From: Pyrinomonadaceae bacterium
GTDB lineage: Bacteria; Acidobacteriota; Blastocatellia; Pyrinomonadales; Pyrinomonadaceae
Direction: 5' to 3'
NCBI GenBank assembly: GCA_030841105.1
Contig: JAVEDE010000026.1
Location: 1 to 64,000 of the forward strand
Length of the DNA: 64,000 nt
In this document: positions 25,219 to 34,500 of the stretch, one piece after another
Position numbering within the stretch: the first letter of the stretch is position 1
Layout of the letters: the number at the start of each line of letters is the position of its first letter
Translations under genes and position numbers: made by a program
Notes under the pieces: model-generated
Seen by the model: the letters and a program-made list of their open reading frames with translations, nothing else
The model's database searches: none
What the model was told of the DNA's origin: nothing

Positions 25219-27064
25219 AAGGCTCTTTCACCAAGAGGTAACGATCAATGTCAGGCTTCGTGATGGTCTGCTTCTGACCGCTCGGCCAGCGAATCTCGAC
25301 GGACGCGACGGCGGCGGTCGCGCCGAGGCCGACGAGGAGGCGCGAATCGTTTGAAGAGAGGTAACTGCCTGCGGCCGTCGCGTCGAAAATCTGTTTGCGC
25401 CCCGCGGCGTCCGTGACGGTGACGCGCGCGCCCGTGCCTGAACGGTGCGACTTCGTGCCCGCGAGCGAGAGGCCGAGCCAGTGGTTCTTCGTGCCGTCGT
25501 TGCGCAGGATGACGGGCGCGCCGTCTGTGACGCCGAGCACGATGTCCGTGTCGCCGTCGTTGTCGAGGTCGCCGAAGGCCGCGCCGCGCGCCGCGTAGGC
25601 TTGTGTGAAACTCGCGCCCGCCGTGGCGGAGACGTTCACGAACTTGTGCGCCGCGCCCGACTTGTCAACGGCGGGCACGCCGCGCATCAGGAGCGGCGGC
25701 TGCTTATATTTGAGATAGCTCGTCGTCTTTTCAATCGTGTCGAGGACGTGACCCTGCGCGACGAAGATGTCGCGCCAGCCGTCGTTGTCTGCGTCGAGAA
25801 AGCGCGCGCCCCAGCCGGAGTAGAGCAAAGTGATCTGGCCGACGCCGGAGGTTTGCGTGACGTAGTTGAAAGACATCTCGCCCGTGTTGTGATAGAGCGG
25901 GTAGGTTTCATTCGAGAGAGCGGTGATGAAGATGTCGGGTCGGCCGTCCGAGTCGAAGTCGGCGGCGTCCACGCCCATCCCGGCGAAGGTCTTGCCGTTC
26001 TCGTCGTAGCCGACGCCCGCGACGAGCGCGACGTCTTCAAACGTACCGTCGCCCCGGTTGTGATAGAGCGACTGGCGCACGCTGTCGTTGGCGACGATGA
26101 TGTCTGTGAAGCCGTCCGAGTCGAAATCGGCGAAGGCGACGCCGAGACCTTTACCGTCGGGGTCTGAGATTTTGGCCGCCGCGCTCACGTCTTCAAACGT
26201 GCCGTCGGCGCGCTGACGGTAGAGCAGGTTCGTCGTGCCTTTGAAGTTGTCGGGGTGGCAGTAGGCGCGAAAGCCCGGCCGCTGTTCGCCGCAGTAGAGG
26301 TCGCCGCGCGCGAAGTCCCAATCCATGTAGCGCGCGACGAAGAGATCGAGCCGCCCGTCGTTGTTGTAGTCGAGCCAGCCCGCGCTCGTTGACCAGCCGC
26401 CGCCCGCCACGCCCAGTTTGCGCGACACGTCCTCGAACGTGCCGTCGCGGCGGTTGCGATAGAGCACGTTCCCGCCGTAGGAGGTGACGTAGAGGTCTGT
26501 GAAGCCGTCCGAATCGAAGTCGGCGGCGGCCGCGCCCATGTCGTAGCCGAGGCCGCGCACGCCCGCGCGCTCGGTCGTGTCCTCAAACGTGCCGTCGGCT
26601 TTTTGCCGGAAGAGGCGATTCCAGAAACGCGCGTCGGTCTTGTCGGGGCGCGCGAGGGCTGCGGGCATCGGGTCGTCGAGCCGCGCGCCGTTGGTGAAAT
26701 AAATGTCGAGCCGCCCGTCGTTGTCGTAATCGAGCAGCGCGACGCCCGCGCCCATTGATTCCAGCAGGTACTTGCGCGAGGTGGTGGACGCGGCGTGTTT
26801 GAAGTTGACGCGCGCGGCCGTCGTGATGTCTGTGAAGGTGACGGGCGAGGGACTCTGCGGCGCGGGCGGCGGAGGCGTCTTCGACGGATCATTGCCGCCG
26901 TAGGAACGCCCTGTGCGTTGCGGCGTCGGCTGCGGCGCGGGCGTCGCCGGTTGTTGGGCGGGCGCGGGACGCACGAAGTTGAGCGAGAGAGAGAGAGCGA
27001 GCGTTAACGCGAGCGAGACGGGCGACAGCAAGCGGCGTGCGAGGGAACTTGAAATGGCGTTCAT
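25217..27064 (-). CDS. Secreted CRTAC1-family protein (FG-GAP/VCBS repeats with ASPIC/UnbV domain)
   Basis: 615 residues with a signal peptide (RRLLSPVSLALTLALSLSLN) and a Pro/Ala/Gln-rich linker. The repeats start at residue ~75 (VTFTDITTAARVNFKHAAST, LLDYDNDGRLDIYFTNGARL, AADFDSDGFTDLYVTSYG, LDYNNDGRLDLFVARYMDWD, FADFDSDGFTDIIVANDS, AADFDSDGRPDIFITALSNE, LDADNDGWRDIFVAQGHVLD, FGDLDNDGDTDIVLGVTDG). The end is ASPIC/UnbV: HWLGLSLAGTKSHRSGTGAR, ASVEIRWPSGQKQTITKP. Domain order and length match its downstream neighbour, so the pair probably arose by duplication, and they may form one transcript (137-base gap). Role unknown; export and calcium binding are inferred from the repeats. Confidence 0.9.
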   Translation of the reverse strand: MNAISSSLARRLLSPVSLALTLALSLSLNFVRPAPAQQPATPAPQPTPQRTGRSYGGNDPSKTPPPPAPQSPSPVTFTDITTAARVNFKHAASTTSRKYLLESMGAGVALLDYDNDGRLDIYFTNGARLDDPMPAALARPDKTDARFWNRLFRQKADGTFEDTTERAGVRGLGYDMGAAAADFDSDGFTDLYVTSYGGNVLYRNRRDGTFEDVSRKLGVAGGGWSTSAGWLDYNNDGRLDLFVARYMDWDFARGDLYCGEQRPGFRAYCHPDNFKGTTNLLYRQRADGTFEDVSAAAKISDPDGKGLGVAFADFDSDGFTDIIVANDSVRQSLYHNRGDGTFEDVALVAGVGYDENGKTFAGMGVDAADFDSDGRPDIFITALSNETYPLYHNTGEMSFNYVTQTSGVGQITLLYSGWGARFLDADNDGWRDIFVAQGHVLDTIEKTTSYLKYKQPPLLMRGVPAVDKSGAAHKFVNVSATAGASFTQAYAARGAAFGDLDNDGDTDIVLGVTDGAPVILRNDGTKNHWLGLSLAGTKSHRSGTGARVTVTDAAGRKQIFDATAAGSYLSSNDSRLLVGLGATAAVASVEIRWPSGQKQTITKPDIDRYLLVKEP

Positions 27065-27158
27065 CTGAAACTTCGAGCGACTACCTTTGATTCGTGAATT
27101 GTTCGCGTGTGAGTGCCCCGCGCGCCGGGCATGGGTGAGGTTGTTTCTTTTGGCTTGC

Positions 27159-27428
27159 TTACGTTCCCTGACTTAGACCGTTGCCGCCCGTCAACCGCTT
27201 CAATTCCGCAATAGCCCCTTCCAGTCCTTCGATACGCTCACTGTGATTCTCGGCCAGTTTAATCAGGGTAAGAAATCCCTCTTCCAGCCGGACTATCCGT
27301 TCCCGGTCGCGGGTGATGCGCTCGGAATCAGTCGCCTGCACTTCGACTAACTGGCTGGTGGTTGCAGTCAGGCGCGCGAGTGTGTCCACTATGAAGTCCA
27401 TTTGCCGTTGTCGTTCTTCGTCGGTCAT
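27159..27428 (-). CDS. Small coiled-coil protein
   Basis: 89 residues, almost entirely helical with heptad-like spacing: RQMDFIVDTLARLTATTSQL, DRERIVRLEEGFLTLIKLAE, HSERIEGLEGAIAELKRLTG. Proteins of this length and pattern are widespread in cyanobacteria and acidobacteria without assigned function. It lies between the CRTAC1 pair and the divergent large CRTAC1-TlpA gene. No clear Shine-Dalgarno precedes the ATG. Confidence 0.68.
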   Translation of the reverse strand: MTDEERQRQMDFIVDTLARLTATTSQLVEVQATDSERITRDRERIVRLEEGFLTLIKLAENHSERIEGLEGAIAELKRLTGGNGLSQGT

Positions 27429-27615
27429 GTGGAAAGTCTAGCAGAAGGCAAGTGGATTGTGGAGAGTGGCCGGGGACGACGTTGTCCGGTGACTGAACCG
27501 CCGCCTGCTCGCTTATTTCTTGGCTCGCATTCAAACCGGATCACTACTCGAGCATGGGCTAACTTTACAGGCACAGGGCAGCATAGTACAGTTACGCGCG
27601 AATACTATTGAAGCT

Positions 27616-30600
27616 ATGAGAGCTTCGCGCGAAATCATAATGAGACTTTTGAAAGCCCCCTCCGCATTACTCCCGACAGCAAAATTTTACGCGACGTGCG
27701 GCCTGATTTTCGTGCTCGCGCTGGCGTGCCTCGCCGTGCGTCAGGCGCACGCGCAGCAGCCCGCCGCGACGACAACGCCCGCCGCGCCCGCGCCTGCCGG
27801 AGAGCGCACGCGGCTCGAAGTGATCGAAGACTTGTCCGAGTCGCTCGCCAACGATCTGCTCGAACTGTCAATCGCCACGCGCGACCGCGACCTCGCGCGC
27901 ACGGCCGAGTTCTTCCCCGCGCGACTCACGTCCGCGCCGTATCCTTCGCGCCCGGCGGAACTGAAGAATCAGGTCAAATGGGTGAACCAGCATGGCTGGA
28001 CGGCCGACGCGCCCACGACAGCCGCCGTGGGCGTCCTCACGCGCAACGGCACGCTCCCGCCCGTCAAGACCGTCATCCCCGGCAACGAGGTCGCGAAGAC
28101 CCCGCGCGCGTTGACGCGTGAAGAGTTCGTGCAGGGCTGGTCGGAGTTTCTCGCGCACTTCTCCGAGATCGAGGACGCGCGCTTCAAGGTGAAAGAGGCC
28201 AACTTCGACGAGAGCGCGCAGGCCGTGGCGGCCGCGAAAGAACCGACGGCCGTCGTCGGCGCGACCGGCAAAGCGCGCGTCGCCTTCTACGTCATCGGGC
28301 GCGACACGGAAGGCAGGCGCGAGTGGGCGCGCGGCGTCGTGAACGCGGGCGTGCGTTACGACGCCTCGAAGCGTTGGCAGTTCGACACGTTCTCGCTCGT
28401 CTCGCTCGACTCGATGGTGGCGACGAGCGATTTGTTTTCCGAAGTGGCCGTCCCGGCGGGCGTCGGCGCGAGCCTCCCGGCGTTCGGCGCGGCGGGCAAC
28501 GGCGGCTTCATCTGGCACGGCGCGGCCGCCGCGGACTTCAACCGCGACGGCTCGATAGACCTCTTCGTCACCGCGCCCGCGCGCAACTTTCTTTATCTCA
28601 ACGACGGCCGTGGACGCTTCACGGACGCCTCGGATCAGGCGGGCGTGCGACTGCTGGCGACCGGCGTCGCGCCGCTCGTCTTCGACTACGATAACGACGG
28701 CGATGCGGACGTGTTCGTCTCGAACGTCGGCGCGCAAGTGCTGTTCGAGAATCGCCTCGTGCCCGACGGCAAGTTGGAGTTTCGCGACGTGTCGCAGGAG
28801 TCGGGCGTCGGCAACGTTTCGGCCATCGGCTTCTCGGCGGTCGCGGGCGACGTGAACAACGACGGACGGCAGGACATCTACGTCACCTCTTACAACCGCT
28901 ACGGGCAGATCACGCCCGACTCCTGGTTTCGTGCGACGAACGGCACGCCGAATCTGCTGTTGATCAACCAGCCGGACGGCACGTTCAAGGAAGAGGCGCG
29001 AGCGTGGGGCGTGGACGACAGCCGCTGGAGTTACGCGGCGGCCTTCGCGGATGTCAACACGGACGGCCGCGTTGATCTCTACGTCGCCAACGACTTCGGC
29101 GAGAAGGCTCTGTTCATCAATCAAGGCGACAAGTTTACGGATGAAGCGAAGGAGCGCGGCGTGCTCGACCCCGGCAACGGCATGGGCGTCTCGTTTGGCG
29201 ACTACAACAACGACGGCCTCTTAGACGTGCACGCCTCGAACATGTCTTCGACGGCGGGCAACCGCATCCTCGCGCGTCTCTTCCCGAACCAGAGCGCGAA
29301 GGATAACGTCTTGAAGAAACTCGCGGCGGGCAACAACCTCTTCGAGAATCAGGGCGGCGGCAAGTTTAAAGATGTGACTGCGGAGGTCGGTGGCTTCGGT
29401 GGCGGCTGGGCGTGGGGCGGCGGCTTCATTGATTTCGACAACGACGGCTGGGAAGACATCTACACGCCGAACGGCTTCATCTCCGGCAAGTCCATGAAGG
29501 ACACTTGAAGCCACTTCTGGCGTCAGGTCGTGACGCAAAAAAATGATGGCAAGGAAGAGAAGGGCGCGCTGCGTGTGGATCAGACGCAGTTGATGTCGGG
29601 CGAGGGCTTTTCGTTCAGCGGCTACGAACGCGACCCGCTCTATTTGAATCTGGGCACGAAGAAGTTTATGGACATCTCCGGCGTCTCCGGCATTGACTCG
29701 ATCACGGACGGCCGCGCGGGCGTCTTCGCAGACTTCGACAACGACGGCGACCTCGACGTGTTCTCGACGACGATTCAAGGTCAATCTCACCTGCTCTTTC
29801 GCAACAACGTCGGGCAGGCGAACAACTGGCTGCGCGTCGCGCTCGAAGGAAGTGGACGAACGGGGCGCGACGCGTTCAGCGCAGTAGTTCGCGTCAAGAC
29901 TTCCGCCGGGACGCTGACGAAGATCAAGGACGGCGGTTCGGGTTTCATCTCGCAGCACGACCCGCGCCTGTTGTTCGGGTTGGGCAAAGACACGAGCGCC
30001 GAGTGGATCGAAGTGACGTGGCCGCACGGCAAGACGGAGCGTTTCGCGGGCGATGCGCGTGCGGGCGCGACGCTCTTGCTTCGTGAAGGCACGGGGCGCG
30101 CGGAGACTGTCGCCGTCAACCCGACAAAGTTGCCCGATCCGTTGACGCGCGCCGAGGCGTTCGCGCAAGGGTTGAAGATCAGGATCGGGCAGCCGATGCC
30201 GGAACTCGCTTTGAAGCCCTTGGGGCGTGTCGCCACGTCGCTCCGCAAGCAGTTGAAGCCCGGTCGCCGCGCGCTCGTCAACGTCTGGGCGACGTGGTGC
30301 ACCCCTTGCGCCGCAGAGATGCCGGAACTGGAAAAACTGCGCGCGCCCTTAGCCGCGCGCGGCATTGACCTGATGGGCTTGAACGTGGACAGCGACCCCG
30401 CGGCCGACGTGGGCGGCTTCATCAAGATGCATCGCGTGCAGTATCCGAATTACCTCGGCGGCGTGCGCGCGATTGAGAGCCTGTACGCGACCGACGAACT
30501 CTCCGTGCCGATGTCAATCGTCGTGGACGAGAGGGGCGTGGTGACGGAGATCATCCCCGGCTGGTCTGCCGAGACGCGAAAGCGTTTCGGCGTGCTCGCG

Positions 30601-30690
30601 GGCGAAGGCGAAGGCGTCGGCAGTAACGGCGTCGTCGGCGCGTCCGACACGACGGTGACGAAAACTCGGCCGCGCACGAATCGCCGCTGA
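27616..30690 (+). CDS. Candidate selenoprotein: secreted CRTAC1/FG-GAP protein fused to a TlpA-like thioredoxin domain, Sec at the in-frame TGA
   Basis: Read through one in-frame TGA (29506-29508) this is a 1024-residue protein; without it, a 630-residue protein lacking its ASPIC/UnbV and thioredoxin parts. A signal peptide (YATCGLIFVLALACLAVRQA) is followed by a ~250-residue helical region, then FG-GAP repeats (DFNRDGSIDLFVTAP, FDYDNDGDADVFVSNVGAQ, GDVNNDGRQDIYVTSYNR, DYNNDGLLDVHASNMS, DFDNDGWEDIYTPNGF). The TGA sits in KDT-(Sec)-SHFWRQVV. The frame continues with DFDNDGDLDVFSTTIQG, ASPIC/UnbV (WLRVALEGSGRTGRDAFSAV, WIEVTWPHGKTERF), and a TlpA-like thioredoxin domain with WATWCTPCAAEMPELEKL. 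Both halves are in the same frame with no codon-bias change, and a SECIS-like hairpin follows the TGA. A nonsense mutation is the main alternative. Confidence 0.8.
29509..29536 (+). promoter_or_regulatory. Candidate bacterial SECIS element
   Basis: Directly after the TGA (29506-29508) come 11 bases, then GCGTCA-GGTCG-TGACGC (29520-29536): a perfect 6-bp stem with a five-base loop GGTCG. The loop starts 18 bases after the TGA. In E. coli fdhF the SelB-binding loop GGUC starts ~19 bases after the Sec UGA on a comparable short stem. The characteristic bulged U of the E. coli stem is not evident here. It lies inside the coding frame, as bacterial SECIS elements do. Confidence 0.75.
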
Positions 30691-30748
30691 CGGACGCCGC
30701 GCGCGGGTATGTGGTGCGCGCTTGTGTGAAAACTGATAAGGAGAACCT

Positions 30749-31273
30749 ATGAGTAAAATGAGATGCAACCGCCCGACAGCTTTGTTCGTCTTCTTCGCGC
30801 TCGTCGCCGTGACGGCGCTGCCGGGCATCGCCGCGGCGCAAACGCCCGTCATCCTCTCCGGCGCGCAACTCACGCGCATCGTGCCTTCGGGGTTCTACTT
30901 CGAGGGGCAGAGCGCGCCCACGCAGATGCGTAACGCGGCCGCAGCGCGCTTCGGCGCGAAGCAACACGTCGTCGCCGGGATGGTTGACACCTCCGGCTAT
31001 TCGGCCGACGTGCGCTCGCGCTACGAAGGCTTCTTCATCATTGACACGCCCATGATGGTCGGCGGGCAGGAACTCGCCGTCGGCGCATACGGTTTCGGCT
31101 TCGTGGAAAACAACCGCTTCACCATCTCGGACGTGGGCGGCACGCAACTCTTCACCGTCAACACCGAACCGGACAGGAACATGCGCCGCCCACGCCCGCT
31201 GATGATGACGCGCGGCGCGGGCGGCGTGCGCCTCTACAGCGGGCGACGCTTCGTGTCAATCACGCTGAGGTAA
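30749..31273 (+). CDS. Secreted protein of unknown function
   Basis: 174 residues with AAGGAG seven bases before the ATG. Signal peptide: ALFVFFALVAVTALPGIAAA-Q. The mature part reads as a compact beta-rich domain: VILSGAQLTRIVPSGFYFEG, RFGAKQHVVAGMVDTSGYSA, FFIIDTPMMVGGQELAVGAY, GFGFVENNRFTISDVGGTQL, ending GVRLYSGRRFVSITLR. No catalytic motif is recognised. It lies just downstream of the CRTAC1-TlpA gene on the same strand (gap 58 bases). Proteins of this kind occur in acidobacterial secretomes without known function. Confidence 0.78.
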   Translation: MSKMRCNRPTALFVFFALVAVTALPGIAAAQTPVILSGAQLTRIVPSGFYFEGQSAPTQMRNAAAARFGAKQHVVAGMVDTSGYSADVRSRYEGFFIIDTPMMVGGQELAVGAYGFGFVENNRFTISDVGGTQLFTVNTEPDRNMRRPRPLMMTRGAGGVRLYSGRRFVSITLR

Positions 31274-31322
31274 CAAGTTCATCTCCGCCCTTTGGCCGGG
31301 CAGTGAACGCGAGGCAAATTTT

Positions 31323-31436
31323 TTAACGCGGAGGGCGCGAGCAGTGAAGACGCACGGGGCGCGGAGACTTGAAAGACTCTCCGCGCCTTCCGCGTCCACA
31401 CCTCCAATGCCCTCCGCGTCTTCACTCTCGCGTTAA
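31323..31436. repeat. 114-bp nested inverted repeat (long hairpin)
   Basis: Three stacked stems share one centre: TTAACGCG/CGCGTTAA (31323-31330 with 31429-31436), AGTGAAGACGC/GCGTCTTCACT (31343-31353 with 31416-31426) and GGCGCGGAGA/TCTCCGCGCC (31358-31367 with 31378-31387), with a 10-base loop. It fills the gap between the secreted-protein gene and the TPR-CRTAC1 gene. The sequence type (GCGGAGG...CGCGGAGA) is distinct from the purine-rich family. Confidence 0.85.
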
Positions 31437-31511
31437 CATGAAGGATGCGGCAGCACGCAAACGTGTGCCGCGCTCAACGGTTTCGCCACGCGCCGCGTAT
31501 AAAAATCTTTC

Positions 31512-34500
31512 GTGCCAACACGTCGCCTCTTCGTCTTCATCGTCGCCGCGCTCGCCGCGTTGCTGCTCTTCGCGCCGCCCGGCGCGTGGCATCCCGTCAC
31601 GCGTCACCTGAGCAACGTTTCCGCGCAAGGGCAGAGTCCGGCGGAAGCGCGCGAGGCCGCCTACCGCGCCAACAATCTCGGCGTCGCCCTGCTCGAACAG
31701 TTCAAACACGCGGAAGGCGCGGAGCAGTTTCGACGCGCCCTCAAACTCGATCCGCAACTCGCGCTCGCGCACATCAACCTCGCCGTCGCGCTCTACAACG
31801 TGCCCGACGCCGACGCCGCTTCGCGCGCCGCCGCTGATGCTCTCGCACTCGCGCCCGCCGCGCCGCAGCCGCTCTACATCCAAGCCCTCATCGCACGCTC
31901 GCGCAACGGGACGGACGAGGCCGTCGCCCTCTTCCGCCGCGTGCTCGAAGTTGACCCGCGCGACACGGGCGCGAACGTCAACCTCGGCCAACTCCACGCG
32001 CAGCGGCGCAACTACGCGGAGGCCGAGCGCGCCTTCCGCGCCGCGCTCGACTCCGAGCCTTACAACAACACCGCGCTCTACGGACTCGCCAACGTCCTCC
32101 TGCGCACAGACCGGCGCGAAGAAGGCCAACGCCTGTTGCAGCAGTTTCAAAACTTGCGCCAGACGGGCGCGGGCACGAGCATCGGCACGAACTATCTCGA
32201 ACAGGAACGCTACGCCGAAGCCGTCACCTCGACGGGTGCGGAGCGTGGACTCGTCGAACGCCAAACGCCCGACGTGACTTTCAACGACGCGACCGCAAGC
32301 GTCCTGCCCGCCGCCGCGACGCCGACGCCGCGCCCCGCGCGCCCACGCGGCAAACTGCAACTCGAATTTGTCAACTGGCAGCAACTCTACGCGCGCGCGG
32401 GCGGCGGCGCGACTCTTTTCGACTACGACGGCGACGGCGACCTCGACCTCTTTGAAGTCACGCTCGACGCGCAGCGACTGTATCGCAACGACGGCGGCAA
32501 GTTCGTTGATGTGACGAGCGCTTCCGGCGCGCTCGCGGCGAAGGCCGTGGGCGCAGGACTCGCGGCCGTCGCGGGCGATTACGATAACGACACGCGACTC
32601 GATCTCTTCGTCCTTCGCGACGAGCGCGTCGCGCTCTACCACAACGAAGGCGCGGGCAAGTTTTCCGACGCCACCGCCACCGCGCTCGGCGTCGCCCCAT
32701 ATCCATACCTCTCCATCTCCGCCGCCTTCGCAGACGTTGACCACGACGGCGACCTCGACCTCTTTATCGCCGGTTACGCCGATCTCTCAAGACTGGCACT
32801 TGCGCCGCGATTCTATGAAAACGCGGACGCGGATTTTAAGAGTTTCGACTTCACTAAAATGCCCGCGCCGAATCGCCTGCTGCGCAACAACGGCGACGGC
32901 ACCTTCGCAGACATCACGGCGGCGGCGAAAGTCCTTGGCGGCACAGCGAACGCCGTCGCCGTCGTCCCGACCGATTACGACAACCGCCGCGACGTTGACC
33001 TGCTCGTCGTCAACTACGCGGGCGCGCCCGCGCTCTACCGCAATTTGCGCGACGGCACGTTTCGCGACGTGGCGCGCGAGGTGGGCTTGGACGTGCGCGG
33101 GCGTTACCTGTGCGCGGCGGCGGGCGACGTGAACAAGGACGGCTACACAGATTTTTTCTTCGGCGCGGACGACTCGGCCGGGACGTTCGCCCTGAGCGAC
33201 GGGCGCGGTCGTTTCAAACTCGCCAGTGCTCCTGCGGCGACCGCGAGCGCGACCGTCGCTCAGTTTCTCGACTACGACAACGACGGGCTGCTCGACCTGT
33301 TGACGGTCGCGCCCGGCGGCGCGCGCCTCTGGCGCAACCTCGGCGGCGAGTGGGCGGAGGTGACGGAGCGAGCCGTCGCCCCGTCGTTACGGCCGGGCAG
33401 TTCGACAAATCGGCCGCAGTGGTCGCGACGCGTGCTCGCCTCGGGCGACGCGGACGGCGACGGCGACACGGACATCATCTTGCGCGACACGGCGGGCAAA
33501 CTGCGCGTCGGGCGCAACGAGGGCGGCAACCGCAACCGCGCGCTCGGCGTGCGGCTCGCGGGGCGCGTGAGCAACCGTAGCGGCGTGGAGTCGAAGGTGG
33601 AGATGCGCGCGGGCAGCCTGTGGCAGAAGTTGGAAGTTTACGCGGCCGCGCCCGCGCCCGCGCCCGCCGATCTCGTCTTCGGCCTGGGGCGACGCGCGCG
33701 CGCCGACGCGGTGCGCGTGCTGTGGCCTTCGGGCACGGTGCAATCGGAGACGGAGTTTCCGGCGTCGTCTGCGGCGAGCGTCGTGGGCGAAAGGCCGAAG
33801 GGTGAGCCGCGCGTCATTGCTGCGACGAACACGACGAACGCGACGTTGACCGTGACGGAACTTGATCGCAAACCTTCTTCGTGCCCGTACCTGTTCGCGT
33901 GGAACGGCGAGCAATTCGAGTTCGTCACCGATTTCATGGGCGGCGGCGAACTCGGCTACTGGGTCGCGCCGGGCGTGCGCGCCGCGCCCGACCCGGACGA
34001 GTACGTGCGCATTCGCGGCGACCAGTTACGGCCGCGCAGAGGGCGTTACGAGTTGCGCGTGACGAACGAACTCGAAGAAGTCCTCTTCATGGACAAGCTG
34101 GAACTCGTCGCGGTCGCACATCCAGCGGGCGTCGAGGTCTATCCCGGCGAGGGACTCGGCAGCCCGCTCGCCTCGGAGTTCCGGCTGTTCTCGACGCACG
34201 CCCACGCGCGCCCGCCGCGCTCCGCCTTCGACGAACACGGCCACGACGTGCGCGCGCGCATCGCACAACTCGACCGCAGTTACCCGGACGACTTCTCGCT
34301 CGAACGCGTGCGCGGCTACGCCGGAGAGCACACCCTGACACTCGACCTCGGCGAAGACGAGCGCGCGCAGGGCAAAACGCAGAAGGGAAGTGCGGCCGCC
34401 GCGATGGCGGCGAAGGCGCGCACGTTATTGCTCTTGACGGGCTGGACGGACTACGCCTTCTCAAGCGATAACGTCGCGGCGGCGCAACGCGGTCTGAGTC

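Noticed and set aside
27616-30690. Broken or frameshifted CRTAC1 pseudogene, or two separate genes
   Set aside because: Both halves are in one frame with uniform codon use and a conserved domain order; the GTG at 29530 that could start a second gene lacks a Shine-Dalgarno; a SECIS-like stem follows the TGA. Not fully excluded.
31422-32744. 440-codon minus-strand open frame over the TPR-CRTAC1 start
   Set aside because: Antisense shadow of the TPR and FG-GAP codons.
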